40,966 bases of DNA from Halopseudomonas xiamenensis (GTDB lineage: Bacteria > Pseudomonadota > Gammaproteobacteria > Pseudomonadales > Pseudomonadaceae): positions 1 to 40,966 of the forward strand of contig NZ_JACLGO010000034.1 of the NCBI RefSeq assembly GCF_014219065.1, read 5' to 3'. The notes beneath the pieces are model-generated. The model searched no databases. It worked only from the letters and a program-made list of their open reading frames with translations, and had not been told where the DNA came from. Both the position numbers and the translations under genes were made by a program. Positions 8,159-19,471 of this stretch are shown piece after piece; the first letter of the stretch is position 1, and each line of letters starts with the position of its first letter.

Positions 8159-10063
8159 TCAGATCAGCGAGCGCTCGCGCAGCAGTTCGATGACCTTGTC
8201 GACGCTGGCCGCCAGATCCAGCTCGGCGGTATCGATCACCAGGTCGGCATCCTCGGGCGCTTCGTAGGGGTAGGAGATGCCCGGAATGGTGCCCTCTTCC
8301 CCGGCGGCATACAGCCCGGACGGGTCGCGCGCCTGGCACACGTCCAGCGGGGTATCCAGATGCACCATCAGGCAGCGGTCACCCAGGATATGCCGGGCGG
8401 TGGCGCGGCTCTCCGCGGTGGGTGCGACGAAGGCAGCCAGTGCGATCAGGCCCGCCTGGTTCAGTTGGCGAGCCACACGGGCGCCCTTGTGCAGGTTCTC
8501 CGCGCGGCCAGCGGCATCGCGGCCCAGGCCCTTGCTCAGGTCCTGGCGCATGGTCTTGCCATCCAGCACGAAGCAGGCGCGGCCACGATCGAACAGGCGG
8601 CGTTCCACGGCATAAGCCAGGGTGCTCTTGCCGGCGCCGGACAGGCCGGTGAACAGCAGGGTGACCGGCTCCTGGCCGTAGCGCACGGCACGCTCCTTGG
8701 GGGTGACGTGGGCGAATTCGCCATGGCTGTCAGTGCCCTGCTGCTGCGCCTGCGCCTTGGCCACGATCATGCCCGCGCCGACGGTGCCATTGGTCAGTCG
8801 ATCGATGACGATGAAGGCGCCAGTGGTGCGGTTGGCGCGGTAGTCGTCATAGGCGATGGGCCGCTCCAGGGCCAGCTCGACCCGGGCGATTTCGTTCAAG
8901 GCCAGCTCGCTGGCCTCTTCATGGGCCAGGGTGTTCACATCCTGGCGGAAGTGGATACGGGTGAAGGAGCCCGGGCTGTAGCTGGTCGCACGCTTGATGT
9001 CGTACTTGCGGCCCGGCTGCATCGGCTGCTCGGACATCCACACCAGGCTGGCCTCGAACAGGTCGCCGATCACCGGGCGATTATCCACATGGGCAAGCAT
9101 GTCGCCGCGGGAGATGTCGATTTCATCCTCCAGTGTCAGGGTCACGGCCTGCCCCGGTCCGGCGGCATCCAGTTCACCATCGAAGGTGACGATGGACTTG
9201 ACCCGGCTGGTCTTGCCCGAGGGCAGGGCCACCAGTTCATCGCCCTTGTTCACCACGCCGGAGGCAATGGTGCCGGCAAAGCCACGGAAGTTGAGGTTCG
9301 GCCGGGTCACCAGTTGCACCGGGAAACGCAGGTCGGTCAGGTTACGGTCAGCCGACACTTCCACGGTCTCCAGGATTTCCATCAGCGACGGGCCGGTGTA
9401 CCACGGGCTGCGCTCGCTGCGGTTGACCACGTTGTCGCCTTTCAAGGCGGACATGGGCACGAAGTGCACCGAGCTGTTGGCCAGGGTGTCCAGCCCCTTG
9501 GCGAACTCGCTGTAATCGGCGCAGATCTGGTTGAAGACCTTTTCGTCGAAGTCCAGCAGGTCCATCTTGTTGACCGCGACAACGATATGCCTGATCCCCA
9601 GCAAGGATGCGATAAAGCTGTGCCGGCGGGTCTGGGTCTGCACGCCGTAACGTGCATCAATCAGGATGATCGCCAGGTCGCAGGTCGAGGCGCCGGTGGC
9701 CATGTTGCGGGTGTACTGCTCATGGCCGGGGGTGTCGGCGATGATGAACTTGCGCTTGGCGGTGGAGAAGTAGCGATAGGCGACATCGATGGTGATGCCC
9801 TGCTCGCGCTCGGCCTGCAGGCCATCGACCAGCAGTGCCAGGTCGACTTCCTCGCCGGTGGTACCGGACTTCTTCGAGTCGCGGGTGATGGCTTCCATGT
9901 GATCTTCATAGATCATCTTGGAGTCGTGCAGCAGGCGCCCGATCAGGGTGCTCTTGCCATCGTCGACGTTACCGCAGGTGAGGAAGCGCAGCAGTTCCTT
10001 GCGCTCGTGCTGCCCCAGATAGGCCAGGATGTCCTGGCTGATCAGATCAGATTGGTGACTCAT
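8159..10063 (-). CDS. cysNC: bifunctional sulfate adenylyltransferase subunit 1 / adenylylsulfate kinase
   Basis: Fused enzyme of sulfate assimilation. The N-terminal CysN GTPase (about 20-440) drives APS formation by CysD, and the C-terminal CysC kinase (about 450-634) phosphorylates APS to PAPS. The GTPase motifs are G1 GNVDDGKST (31-39), G3 DTPGHEQY and G4 NKMD. The kinase P-loop GLSGAGKST is at 473-481, followed by FVLDG, and RDPSGLY lies further on. The 634-residue length equals the sum of the two enzymes, the usual arrangement in Pseudomonas. It is the second gene of cysD-cysNC, 24 bases after cysD, and ends in a clear terminator. Confidence 0.97.
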   Translation of the reverse strand: MSHQSDLISQDILAYLGQHERKELLRFLTCGNVDDGKSTLIGRLLHDSKMIYEDHMEAITRDSKKSGTTGEEVDLALLVDGLQAEREQGITIDVAYRYFSTAKRKFIIADTPGHEQYTRNMATGASTCDLAIILIDARYGVQTQTRRHSFIASLLGIRHIVVAVNKMDLLDFDEKVFNQICADYSEFAKGLDTLANSSVHFVPMSALKGDNVVNRSERSPWYTGPSLMEILETVEVSADRNLTDLRFPVQLVTRPNLNFRGFAGTIASGVVNKGDELVALPSGKTSRVKSIVTFDGELDAAGPGQAVTLTLEDEIDISRGDMLAHVDNRPVIGDLFEASLVWMSEQPMQPGRKYDIKRATSYSPGSFTRIHFRQDVNTLAHEEASELALNEIARVELALERPIAYDDYRANRTTGAFIVIDRLTNGTVGAGMIVAKAQAQQQGTDSHGEFAHVTPKERAVRYGQEPVTLLFTGLSGAGKSTLAYAVERRLFDRGRACFVLDGKTMRQDLSKGLGRDAAGRAENLHKGARVARQLNQAGLIALAAFVAPTAESRATARHILGDRCLMVHLDTPLDVCQARDPSGLYAAGEEGTIPGISYPYEAPEDADLVIDTAELDLAASVDKVIELLRERSLI

Positions 10064-10087
10064 TGCAAAATTCTCCGGGCTGGGCGC

Positions 10088-10993
10088 TTAGAAGTAGCCT
10101 TGGCGTTTCTTTTCTTCCATCGATCCGGCCTGATCGTGGTCGATCACGCGGCCCTGGCGCTCGGAAGTACGGGTCAGCAGCATTTCCTGGATGATTTCCG
10201 GGAGGGTGGCGGCGGTGGATTCCACGGCGCCGGTCAGCGGGTAGCAGCCCAGGGTCCGGAAACGCACCATTTTCATTTCCGGCGTTTCACCGGGGTTCAG
10301 CGGCATGCGCTCGTCGTCGACCATGATCAGCGAGCCGTCGCGGTTGACTACCGGGCGCTCGGCGGCGAAGTACAGCGGTACGATCGGGATGCCTTCCAGG
10401 TAGATGTATTGCCAGATATCCAGCTCGGTCCAGTTGGACAGCGGGAACACGCGAATGCTCTCGCCCTTGTGCACCTTGCCGTTGTAGATGTTCCACAGTT
10501 CCGGGCGCTGGTTCTTCGGGTCCCAGCGGTGATGCTTGTCGCGGAACGAGTAGACGCGTTCCTTGGCACGGGATTTCTCCTCGTCGCGGCGGGCACCGCC
10601 GAAGGCGGCATCGAAGCCGTATTTGTCCAGTGCCTGCTTCAGGCCCTGGGTCTTCATCACGTCGGTGTGCACCGCGCTGCCGTGGGTGAAGGGGCCAATG
10701 CCCTGGGCCACGCCTTCGGGGTTCATGTGCACCAGCAGGTCCAGGTCCATCTCCTCGACCATGCGCTCGCGAAAGCTGTACATCTCGCGGAATTTCCAGC
10801 CGGTGTCCACGTGCAGCACGGGGAACGGCAGGCGGCCGGGATAGAATGCCTTGCGCGCCAGGTGCAGCATGACCGCCGAGTCCTTGCCGATGGAATAGAG
10901 CATCACCGGATTCTGAAACTCGGCGGCAACCTCACGAATGATGTGGATGCTTTCAGCTTCCAGCTGTTTGAGATGGGTCAGTTTTTCCAGCAT
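10088..10993 (-). CDS. cysD: sulfate adenylyltransferase subunit 2
   Basis: ATP-pyrophosphatase-type subunit that adenylates sulfate to APS, in complex with the GTPase part of CysNC. The 301 residues belong to the PAPS reductase-like fold, with the PP-loop SIGKDS at 34-39, the motif [11 protein letters not shown], and the C-terminal GAVES region. The start at 10993 gives the family N-terminus [12 protein letters not shown]. The frame stays open 17 codons further upstream, but those lack resemblance to the family. First gene of the cysD-cysNC pair. The leader carries a -10 and an unusual inverted repeat, described separately. Confidence 0.96.
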   Translation of the reverse strand: MLEKLTHLKQLEAESIHIIREVAAEFQNPVMLYSIGKDSAVMLHLARKAFYPGRLPFPVLHVDTGWKFREMYSFRERMVEEMDLDLLVHMNPEGVAQGIGPFTHGSAVHTDVMKTQGLKQALDKYGFDAAFGGARRDEEKSRAKERVYSFRDKHHRWDPKNQRPELWNIYNGKVHKGESIRVFPLSNWTELDIWQYIYLEGIPIVPLYFAAERPVVNRDGSLIMVDDERMPLNPGETPEMKMVRFRTLGCYPLTGAVESTAATLPEIIQEMLLTRTSERQGRVIDHDQAGSMEEKKRQGYF

Positions 10994-11011
10994 GGGGTAC
11001 TCACGGTGAAC

Positions 11012-11057
11012 GAAGGGCATCAAAGGAATGCGGCATTGTAACAAAGCGATGCCCTTC
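11012..11057 (-). promoter_or_regulatory. cysD promoter region with inverted repeat
   Basis: A good -10 on the minus strand, TACAAT (11035-11040), lacks a good -35, as expected for an activator-dependent promoter. It is flanked by a perfect 10-bp inverted repeat, GAAGGGCATC at 11012-11021 and GATGCCCTTC at 11048-11057. Further upstream (about 11065-11095) is an AT-rich stretch, ATAACTTAAAGGTATT on the minus strand, a plausible CysB-binding region by position and composition only. Confidence 0.45.
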
Positions 11058-11112
11058 TAATAAGCAACCCTTCAATACCTTTAAGTTATAAGCATATTCA
11101 CCGCGGGCAGCC

Positions 11113-11871
11113 CTATACCGGATTGTCGATATCGATGAAGCGGTGTTCCACCCCGAACTGCTCGACCAGGTGCTCACCCAGCGCCTGCACGCCGTAGCGC
11201 TCGGTGGCATGGTGCCCGGCGGCATAGAAGTTGATGCCGCATTCGCGGGCGATGTGGATGGTCTGCTCCGATACCTCACCGGTGATGAAGGCATCCACAC
11301 CGAGTGCCACCGCCTTGTCGATATAGCCCTGCGCGGCACCGGTGCACCAGGCGATGCGCTTCACTGGCCGACCGTGCCCACTGATGAACAGCGGCTCACG
11401 TCCCAGCGCCAGGTTCAGTTGCTGGGCCAGTTCCTCACCGCTGAGCGCCTCGCTCAATTCACCCTGCAACCCCACCGATCGGGGGTTATTCGGTTCCAGC
11501 CCGCCGGTGATGTTCCAGCCAAGCCGTTGCGCCAGTTGCACGTTGTTACCCAACTTGGCGTGCACGTCCAGCGGCAGGTGATAGGCGACCAGGTTGATAC
11601 CATGCTCGAGCAAGGCGCGGATGCGCCGCTGCTTGAGGCCGGTGATCGGCGCCGCTTCGCCACGCCAGAAGTAACCGTGATGCACCAGCAGCAGATCAGC
11701 CCCCTGCGCAACCGCCGCATCGATCAGTGCCTGGCTGGCGGTGACCCCGGTCACTATGCGCGAGACGCTCGGCCGCCCTTCGACCTGCAGGCCATTGGGA
11801 CAATAGTCCTGAAAGGCGCTGCAATCGAGCAGGTTATTGCAATAGGCCACCAGCCCGGAACATTCAGTCAT
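11113..11871 (-). CDS. Nif3-like dinuclear metal centre protein
   Basis: Member of the Nif3/YbgI/DUF34 family, ring-forming proteins with a two-metal site whose cell function is unsettled. At 252 residues it is the short bacterial form without the extra inserted domain. Family features: DYCPNGLQVEG near the N-terminus, the metal-binding VHHGYFW and YHLPLDVH segments, and in the C-terminal half TGEVSEQ and AGHHATERYG with the last histidines of the metal site. Start supported by the purine-rich AGGGGGTAAGT before the ATG. It is divergent from algW and shares with it a 139-bp intergenic region. Confidence 0.93.
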   Translation of the reverse strand: MTECSGLVAYCNNLLDCSAFQDYCPNGLQVEGRPSVSRIVTGVTASQALIDAAVAQGADLLLVHHGYFWRGEAAPITGLKQRRIRALLEHGINLVAYHLPLDVHAKLGNNVQLAQRLGWNITGGLEPNNPRSVGLQGELSEALSGEELAQQLNLALGREPLFISGHGRPVKRIAWCTGAAQGYIDKAVALGVDAFITGEVSEQTIHIARECGINFYAAGHHATERYGVQALGEHLVEQFGVEHRFIDIDNPV

Positions 11872-11899
11872 TACTTACCCCCTGATATAAAAGCGATTT

Positions 11900-11913
11900 T
11901 CCTGTATACAGGA
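11900..11913. promoter_or_regulatory. 14-bp perfect palindrome, candidate operator
   Basis: TCCTGTATACAGGA lies in the divergent spacer between the Nif3-like gene and algW, 29 bases upstream of the former's start. It is too short between half-sites to be a LexA box. No regulator is assigned. Confidence 0.3.
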
Positions 11914-11975
11914 TGAAGATACCAAGCGTATAACAGCGGCATCTGCACAATCATATTAATCTCTTTATAATGACA

Positions 11976-11981
11976 AACTCC
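11976..11981 (+). promoter_or_regulatory. candidate algW -10 element
   Basis: Consensus TATAAT 29 bases upstream of the algW GTG start. No convincing -35 is present at 16-18 bp. Confidence 0.35.
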
Positions 11982-12010
11982 TAGGGGCTGTTCCCGTTAA
12001 AGGTAACCCA

Positions 12011-13150
12011 GTGAAAGGTTTTCTGCGTAATTTGGGCTGGCCTGCAGTCTGCGGCCTGTTATTGGCTCTGGTAATCCTGCAGCAGTTCCCGCAGTGGCTC
12101 GGGCTGCCGGCAAAATCCAACTATCAAATGGCTCCGGCAATGGCCCTGCCCACCTCTGCCGGCGTGGTTTCCTATAGCGATGCGGTAAGCAAGGCCGCAC
12201 CGGCGGTGGCCAATATCTTCACCACCAAACAGGTCAATACCCCGAACGCCAACCAGCCATTCAACAGTCCATCGCTGCGCGATTACGCCGACAGCATGCC
12301 GGCCCCGTCGCGCCGCCAATCCAGCCTCGGTTCGGCAGTGATCCTGCGCAAGGACGGCTACCTGCTGACCAACAATCACGTGGTCGCCGGCGCCGACGGC
12401 ATCCTGGTAGCGCTGCAGGATGGTCGCGAGGCGATTGCCGAGCTGATCGGCACCGACCCGGAAACCGACCTGGCGGTCCTCAAGATCGACCTGCCCGACC
12501 TGCCGGCGGTCACCCTCAGCCCGGCCGAGCAGCAGCGTACCGGCGATGTGGTCATGGCCATCGGCAACCCCTTCGGTCTCGGCCAGACCATCACCATGGG
12601 CATCATCAGTGCCACCGGCCGCAACCAGTTGGGGCTGAACACCTACGAGGACTTCATCCAGACCGATGCGGCGATCAACCAGGGCAACTCCGGTGGCGCG
12701 CTGATCGACGCCTATGGCCGGCTGATCGGCATCAATACTGCGATCTTCTCCCAGTCCGGCGGCTCCCAGGGCATCGGTTTTGCCATCCCGGCACCGCTGG
12801 CGATCAACGTCATGGAGGAGATCATCCAGCGCGGCCGGGTCATCCGTGGCTGGCTGGGCGTGGAGGTACAGCCATTGACCGACGAGCTGGCCGAGTCGTT
12901 CGGCCTGATCCAGACCCACGGCATCGTGGTCTCGGGGCTGTATCGCAATGGCCCGGCCTGGTCGGCCGGGCTGCGCCCGGGTGACGTGATCATGAAGATC
13001 GATGGCCAGGCGGCCCGCAACGGCCGCCAGGCAATGAACGTGGTGGCCCGTGCCACACCGGGACAGAAGGTCGAGCTGGAAGTGCTGCGCAACGGTGAAG
13101 CACTGAACTTCACCGCTGAGGTTGGCGTGCGGCCAACCTTCGGCTCCTGA
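12011..13150 (+). CDS. algW: DegS-like periplasmic serine protease
   Basis: Site-1 protease of the envelope stress response. In Pseudomonas AlgW cleaves the anti-sigma factor MucA when its PDZ domain binds misfolded outer-membrane protein tails, releasing the sigma factor AlgU. The 379 residues have one N-terminal membrane anchor (about 10-30), a trypsin-like domain (about 55-255) with the triad H123 (NNHVV), D153 (TDLAV) and S227 (GNSGGA), and one PDZ domain (about 265-370). A single PDZ plus the anchor distinguishes it from MucD/DegP. The start is GTG, preceded by AAAGGTAA. It is convergent with hisC, with only 16 bases between stops. Confidence 0.95.
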   Translation: MKGFLRNLGWPAVCGLLLALVILQQFPQWLGLPAKSNYQMAPAMALPTSAGVVSYSDAVSKAAPAVANIFTTKQVNTPNANQPFNSPSLRDYADSMPAPSRRQSSLGSAVILRKDGYLLTNNHVVAGADGILVALQDGREAIAELIGTDPETDLAVLKIDLPDLPAVTLSPAEQQRTGDVVMAIGNPFGLGQTITMGIISATGRNQLGLNTYEDFIQTDAAINQGNSGGALIDAYGRLIGINTAIFSQSGGSQGIGFAIPAPLAINVMEEIIQRGRVIRGWLGVEVQPLTDELAESFGLIQTHGIVVSGLYRNGPAWSAGLRPGDVIMKIDGQAARNGRQAMNVVARATPGQKVELEVLRNGEALNFTAEVGVRPTFGS

Positions 13151-13166
13151 TACGCCCGGCAGCGAC

Positions 13167-14228
13167 TCAGCCGTTCAGCAGGCTGCCGAGGGCATCCAGC
13201 AGCGCCTGGTTCTGCTCCGGCGTACCGACGGTAATGCGCAGGAACTGCTCGATACGCGGCTGGCGAAAATGCCGCACTATCACCCTGCGCTCACGCAGGC
13301 CCGCGGCCAGCTGCGCGGCATCGCGCTGCGGGTGCCGCGCCAGCACGAAGTTGGCAGCCGAAGGCAGCACCTCGAAGCCCAGCTGTGTCAATGCCGCGCT
13401 CAACTGCTCGCGGCTGTCGATGACCGCCCGACAGCACTGCTCGAACCAGGCCTGATCCTCGAAGGCGGCAACCGCGCCGACGATCGCCAGCCGGTCCAGC
13501 GGATAGGAGTTGAAGCTGTTCTTGACCCGCTCCAGCGCCTCGATCAGGTCCGCATGACCGACCGCCAGGCCGACCCGCAGCCCAGCCAGCGAGCGCGACT
13601 TGGACAGGGTCTGGGTCACCAGCAGGTTGGGATAGCGATCGACCAGGGCAATCGCGGTCTCGCCGCCAAAGTCCACATAGGCTTCGTCCACCACCACCAC
13701 CGAATCCGGGTTGGCCTGCAGGATCTGCTCGATGCCGGCCAGCGGCAGCAGCATACCGGTCGGCGCATTGGGGTTGGGGAAGATGATGCCCCCATTGGCA
13801 CCACGGTAGTCCTCCACCCGGATGCTGAAGTCCTCCGCCAGCGGCAGCACCCGTGCCTCGATGCCATACAGGCCGCAGTACACCGGGTAGAAGCTGTAGC
13901 TGATATCCGGCATCAGCACCGGCTTGCCGTGCTGGAACAGTGCATGGAAGATGTGCGCCAGCACCTCGTCGGAGCCATTCCCAACGAAGACCTGGGCGCT
14001 GCTCACACCGTAGTAGCTGGCGATGCTGTCCTTCAGCGCATCGGCATTGGGCGCCGGATACAGCCGCAGGCCGTCATCCAGCTGACTGCGGATGGCGTCG
14101 ATTACCTTCGGCGACGGGCCATAGGGGTTCTCGTTGGTGTTCAGCTTGATCAGGTTATCCAGCTTGGGCTGCTCGCCCGGTACATAGGGCACCAGATCCT
14201 TTACAAAGGGACTCCAGAAACGACTCAC
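13167..14228 (-). CDS. hisC: histidinol-phosphate aminotransferase
   Basis: PLP enzyme converting imidazole acetol-phosphate and glutamate to histidinol phosphate in histidine synthesis. The 353 residues are normal length for a class I/II aminotransferase of the HisC type. Visible motifs: [12 protein letters not shown] near the N-terminus, FVGNGSDE, the NPNAPTG loop (152-158), DEAYVDF, and the PLP lysine K210 in [10 protein letters not shown]. It is transcribed after hisD, but a 246-bp spacer with a large palindrome separates the two, so coupling may be weakened. Other Pseudomonas often carry a second hisC elsewhere, which cannot be judged here. Confidence 0.95.
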   Translation of the reverse strand: MSRFWSPFVKDLVPYVPGEQPKLDNLIKLNTNENPYGPSPKVIDAIRSQLDDGLRLYPAPNADALKDSIASYYGVSSAQVFVGNGSDEVLAHIFHALFQHGKPVLMPDISYSFYPVYCGLYGIEARVLPLAEDFSIRVEDYRGANGGIIFPNPNAPTGMLLPLAGIEQILQANPDSVVVVDEAYVDFGGETAIALVDRYPNLLVTQTLSKSRSLAGLRVGLAVGHADLIEALERVKNSFNSYPLDRLAIVGAVAAFEDQAWFEQCCRAVIDSREQLSAALTQLGFEVLPSAANFVLARHPQRDAAQLAAGLRERRVIVRHFRQPRIEQFLRITVGTPEQNQALLDALGSLLNG

Positions 14229-14322
14229 GGCAAGACTCCAGAACAGTAACGGCTCACCAGTCGGGAGCCTGGATCAAAATCAGGGTCTGACTCACATAAT
14301 ACTTACGCAATGCTCTCTCAAC

Positions 14323-14402
14323 GCCGTCATCCTCGGCGCAGGCCGAGGATCCATTAACCCCGTGCAGTCAGTGGATCCTTCGCCTTCGCGAAGGATGACG
14401 GC
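14323..14402. repeat. 80-bp palindromic repeat (paired hairpins, BIME-like)
   Basis: Two hairpins in inverted orientation: ATCCTCGGC/GCCGAGGAT on the left and ATCCTTCGC/GCGAAGGAT on the right, with outer ends GCCGTC and GACGGC that also pair. It occupies a third of the hisD-hisC spacer, and the transcript could fold into one long structure. Confidence 0.8.
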
Positions 14403-14474
14403 ATGAGCCGGGGCTAACGTCATAAAAATTGGCAGGCCCGGACTATCATCAAGGGCAATGTAGCCGGACACTCA

Positions 14475-15785
14475 TCAAGGCTTGATACGATACTCTGCAC
14501 TACGCGCGTGGGCCGTGAGGCTTTCGCCACGAGCCAGCACCGAGGCGGTCTTCGCCAGTTCCGAGGCGCCTTCCGGGGAGCAGAAGATCACCGAGGAGCG
14601 CTTCTGGAAGTCATAGACACCCAACGGCGAGGAAAAGCGCGCAGTGCCGGAGGTCGGCAGCACGTGGTTCGGTCCGGCGCAGTAGTCGCCCAGCGCCTCG
14701 GGGGTGAAGCGGCCCATGAAGATGGCGCCGGCATGGCGGATCTGCCCCAGCATCGCCTCGGGGTCGGCCACCGACAGCTCCAGGTGCTCCGGAGCGATGC
14801 GGTTGGCCACTTCGCAGGCCTGCTCCAGGCTGTCGACCTTGATCAGCGCCCCGCGATTCTCCAGCGACACACGCACCATGTCGCTACGCTCCAGGCTACC
14901 CAGCAGCTTGTCCAGGCTGGCCTGGACCGCATCCAGGAACTGCGCATCCGGTGACAGCAGGATCGACTGCGCGTCCTCGTCGTGCTCGGCCTGGGAGAAC
15001 AGGTCCATGGCGATCCAGTCCGGATCGGTCTGGCCATCACAGATCACCAGGATTTCCGACGGGCCGGCAATCATGTCGATGCCAACCTGGCCGAACACCG
15101 CGCGCTTGGCGGTCGCCACATAGATGTTGCCGGGGCCGACGATCTTGTCCACCGGCGGCACCGTCTCGGTACCATAGGCCAGCGCCGCCACCGCCTGCGC
15201 ACCGCCTACGGTGAACACCCGATCGACACCGGCCAGGCAGGCCGCGGCCAGTACCAGTTCGTTGATCTCGCCACGCGGGGTCGGCACCACCATGACTACC
15301 TCGGGCACCCCGGCGACCTTGGCCGGGATGGCGTTCATCAGTACCGACGACGGATAGGAGGCCTTGCCACCCGGCACATACAGGCCAACACGGTCCAGTG
15401 GCGTGACCTGCTGGCCGAGTACGGTACCGTCGGCCTCGGTGTAGCGCCAGGACTCCTGACGCTGGTGCTGGTGATACACCCGGACCCGCTCGGCGGCCAC
15501 TTCCAGTGCCTGGCGCTGCTCGCTGGTGATGCGCTGCAGGGCCAGTTCCAGGCGGGCGCGATCCAGCGTCAGATCGGCCATGCCGGCCACATCCAGCCCG
15601 TCAAAGCGACCGGTGTATTCGACCAACGCCGCGTCGCCACGCTGGCGCACGGCGGCGATGATTTCCTCGACCCGCTCGTTGACCGCCTTGTCGGATACCC
15701 CTTCCCACGCCAGCAGGCCATCGAGATGATGGTTGAAATCAGCCTGGTTGGCGTCCAGACGGGTGATTTTCAACGGCGTGTTCAT
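14475..15785 (-). CDS. hisD: histidinol dehydrogenase
   Basis: Zinc- and NAD-dependent enzyme that oxidises histidinol twice to histidine, the last two steps of the pathway. The 436 residues are the usual length. Family motifs include the GLYVPGGKA loop (134-142), [11 protein letters not shown] (210-220), and zinc ligands Q265 and H268 in [11 protein letters not shown]. The C-terminal region has [13 protein letters not shown], with a conserved active-site histidine. It lies 32 bases after hisG in the murA-hisG-hisD run on the minus strand. The ATG at 15785 begins [11 protein letters not shown], as expected. Confidence 0.97.
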   Translation of the reverse strand: MNTPLKITRLDANQADFNHHLDGLLAWEGVSDKAVNERVEEIIAAVRQRGDAALVEYTGRFDGLDVAGMADLTLDRARLELALQRITSEQRQALEVAAERVRVYHQHQRQESWRYTEADGTVLGQQVTPLDRVGLYVPGGKASYPSSVLMNAIPAKVAGVPEVVMVVPTPRGEINELVLAAACLAGVDRVFTVGGAQAVAALAYGTETVPPVDKIVGPGNIYVATAKRAVFGQVGIDMIAGPSEILVICDGQTDPDWIAMDLFSQAEHDEDAQSILLSPDAQFLDAVQASLDKLLGSLERSDMVRVSLENRGALIKVDSLEQACEVANRIAPEHLELSVADPEAMLGQIRHAGAIFMGRFTPEALGDYCAGPNHVLPTSGTARFSSPLGVYDFQKRSSVIFCSPEGASELAKTASVLARGESLTAHARSAEYRIKP

Positions 15786-15817
15786 GGCGTGTTCCTCAAC
15801 GGTAGGGATAGTACATA

Positions 15818-16459
15818 TCAGCTGGCGCGGCGCTCGACGGCGTCGCCCAGCAATTGGATCAGGTTTTGTATCCGGGCGTGCTTCATCTTCATCGACGCCT
15901 TGTTGACGATCAGCCGCGAGCTGATGTCAGCAATCAGCTCCTGCGGCTCCAGGCCGTTGGCCTTGAGCGTGTTGCCGGTATCGACCACGTCGATGATCTT
16001 GTCCGCCAGGCCGACCAGCGGTGCCAGCTCCATGGAACCGTACAGCTTGATCACTTCCACCTGGCGCCCCTGGGCGGCGTAGTAGCGGCGCGCGACATTG
16101 ACGAACTTGGTCGCCACCCGCAGCCGGCCCTTGGGCTCGGGGGTGTTCACCGGACCGGCGGTCATCAGCCGGCAGTTGGCGATCTTCAGGTCCAGTGGCT
16201 CGTACAGGCCCTTGCTGCCGTACTCCATGAGCACGTCCTTGCCGGCCACGCCCAGGTCGGCGGCGCCCTGCTCCACGTAGGTCGGCACATCGGTGGCACG
16301 CACGATCAGCAGGCGCACGTCCGGGTCGCTGGTACTGAAGATCAGCTTGCGGCTCTTGTCCAGATCCTCCACCGGTTCGATACCCGCCAGCTTCAGCAGC
16401 GGCAGGGTATCGTCGAGGATGCGGCCCTTGGACAGGGCGATGGTCAGGCTATTGCTCAT
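15818..16459 (-). CDS. hisG: ATP phosphoribosyltransferase, short form
   Basis: Catalyses the first step of histidine synthesis, joining ATP and PRPP. At 213 residues it is the short HisG, which lacks the C-terminal regulatory domain and works with the HisZ regulatory subunit; hisZ is not in this window. Motifs: [12 protein letters not shown] at the N-terminus, the [21 protein letters not shown] segment split over residues around 50-70, and the PRPP loop [13 protein letters not shown]. The ATG at 16459 is chosen over an upstream in-frame start because it gives the family N-terminus and follows the murA stop by 11 bases. Confidence 0.95.
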   Translation of the reverse strand: MSNSLTIALSKGRILDDTLPLLKLAGIEPVEDLDKSRKLIFSTSDPDVRLLIVRATDVPTYVEQGAADLGVAGKDVLMEYGSKGLYEPLDLKIANCRLMTAGPVNTPEPKGRLRVATKFVNVARRYYAAQGRQVEVIKLYGSMELAPLVGLADKIIDVVDTGNTLKANGLEPQELIADISSRLIVNKASMKMKHARIQNLIQLLGDAVERRAS

Positions 16460-16470
16460 GTGGATTTCTC

Positions 16471-17987
<1,517 letters not shown>

Positions 17988-18001
<14 letters not shown>

Positions 18002-18332
18002 TGGGTATCTCCAGGGTGCTGTCATTCGCAGCAGAAAGGGTTTCCAGCCATTCATCCAGTCCGCACACGGCGGCCATGCTCAGCAGTCCGACGGGCAGTC
18101 CGCTGGCCTGCAGTCGCACCTGGTGCTCAGTGGCAGTACGCGCCGCCGACAGCAACAATGACAAGCCGACACTGTTGCTGCGGGTGACGCCCGACAGATC
18201 CAGGGTCAGCGGCTGGCCGGCGCTGGCCGCTATGGCGCCGGCCAGCTCATCGCGCAGCGCTATGGCGCTGACGAAGTCCAGCTCGCCTTCCAGTCGCAGC
18301 CGTTCGGCATCACGCAGCAGACGTGCCTTCAC
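17988..18332 (-). CDS. mlaB: STAS-domain protein MlaB
   Basis: Cytoplasmic STAS subunit that stabilises the MlaFE ABC transporter of the phospholipid transport system maintaining outer-membrane asymmetry. The 114 residues make one STAS domain, with an LDLSGVTRSNSVGLSLLLSA helix region around 44-64 holding the conserved Thr/Ser positions. The assignment rests on its position as last gene of the mlaFEDCB set as much as on sequence, because STAS domains are diverse. Overlaps mlaC by four bases (ATGA) and ibaG by 14. Confidence 0.88.
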
Positions 18333-18976
18333 TCGCCGGCCTCTTTTTCAACAATCTCGCGGGACTCGGCAACCACACTGCCCCAGTTGGCGATCACCGC
18401 ATCCAGGTCGTTGCGGTTGGCCTGCATGGCCTGGGCGAACTGGTCACGGAACAGCAGGCCGATATTGATGCCTTCGACGATCACGTTGCGCACTTTCCAC
18501 TGCCCATCGAGATTGACCATGGTGTAGGTGACCGGATAGACGTTGCCGTTGTTGGCCCGCACTTCCATATTCACACTGGCACGCTCATCGGTCTGCTGCG
18601 AGCCCTTGGCCGGCGGCAGTACGGTGATGTTGCCGCTGTCGAATTCGAGCAGGGCATTGCCGTAGAACTCGACCATGCTGCGCTTGAAGGTATCGATGAA
18701 ACGATTCATCTGCTCCTCGCTGGCGCTGCGGCTGTAACGCACGGTCATCACGCTCCGGGCGATGCCCTGGAAATCCACCACCGGGTCGAGCACTTCGTTG
18801 AGGCCTTCGAGAAAGGCATTGGAATCCTGCTTGTAAAGCTCGCGGTTGGCATTGAGCACTTCCATGACCCGCACGGAGGTATCTTCCACCACCTGGTGCG
18901 GGGTGGCGGCCGCAGCCTGGGCCAGCAGTGGCGTGCTCAGCAGCAGAGCCATTGCCCATGTCATGAAGTTGCGCAT
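18329..18976 (-). CDS. mlaC: periplasmic phospholipid-binding protein MlaC
   Basis: Shuttles phospholipid across the periplasm between the outer-membrane MlaA complex and inner-membrane MlaFEDB. The 215 residues begin with a Sec signal peptide (cleavage after about residue 22-23, QAAA). The mature chain is a Tol-Tol-Ttg2/MlaC domain: DFQGIARSVM, QMNRFIDTFKRSM and a VEGINIGLLFRDQF segment typical of the lipid pocket. It lies between mlaD and mlaB, overlapping mlaB by four bases. mlaA is not in the window. Confidence 0.95.
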   Translation of the reverse strand: MRNFMTWAMALLLSTPLLAQAAAATPHQVVEDTSVRVMEVLNANRELYKQDSNAFLEGLNEVLDPVVDFQGIARSVMTVRYSRSASEEQMNRFIDTFKRSMVEFYGNALLEFDSGNITVLPPAKGSQQTDERASVNMEVRANNGNVYPVTYTMVNLDGQWKVRNVIVEGINIGLLFRDQFAQAMQANRNDLDAVIANWGSVVAESREIVEKEAGE

Positions 18977-18988
18977 GTTTTTCTCCTG

Positions 18989-19453
18989 TTAGTCGTCTTT
19001 GCTGACGGTATTGAGCAAGAAGCGGCCGATCAGTTCCTCAAGCACCAGTGCCGACTGGGTATCGAGGATCTCGTCACCATCGGCCAGCACCAGGTCATCA
19101 CCGCCCACGGAAATGCCGATGTACTTCTCGCCCAGCAGGCCGGCGGTGACGATCGAGGCGGTGCTGTCGGCCGGCAGGGTGTCCACATCGGAGTTGATGG
19201 TCATCTCGACCAGGCCGGTATAGCGGTTCTTGTCAAAGGTGATGCGTTTGACCTGGCCGATGGTCACACCGGCCATGGTCACCTTGGAACGTGCGGTCAG
19301 ACCGGAAACGTTGTCGAAGTGGGCATACACGGTATAGGTGTCACCATTGGTGCTCAGGGTCAGGCCACTGACGCGCAGGGCGAGTATCAGCAGGGCCAGC
19401 AATCCAGCCAGGATGAACAGGCCGACAGTCAGTTCCAGTTTACGGGTGCGCAT
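18989..19453 (-). CDS. mlaD: MCE-domain lipid transport protein MlaD
   Basis: Inner-membrane-anchored, hexameric MCE protein that receives lipid from or passes it to MlaC and feeds the MlaFE transporter. The 154 residues contain one transmembrane helix (about 8-28) and one MCE domain (about 38-120: VYAHFDNVSGLTARSKV, GVTIGQVKRI, LLGEKYIGI). It is slightly shorter than the E. coli protein, the difference being in the C-terminal tail. Located 18 bases after mlaE and 12 before mlaC. Confidence 0.95.
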   Translation of the reverse strand: MRTRKLELTVGLFILAGLLALLILALRVSGLTLSTNGDTYTVYAHFDNVSGLTARSKVTMAGVTIGQVKRITFDKNRYTGLVEMTINSDVDTLPADSTASIVTAGLLGEKYIGISVGGDDLVLADGDEILDTQSALVLEELIGRFLLNTVSKDD

Positions 19454-19471
19454 GGCAGTTTCCTTGGCAGA

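Noticed and set aside
11901..11912. LexA box from CCTGTATACAGG
   Set aside because: LexA sites need CTG-N10-CAG; here only four bases separate CTG and CAG.
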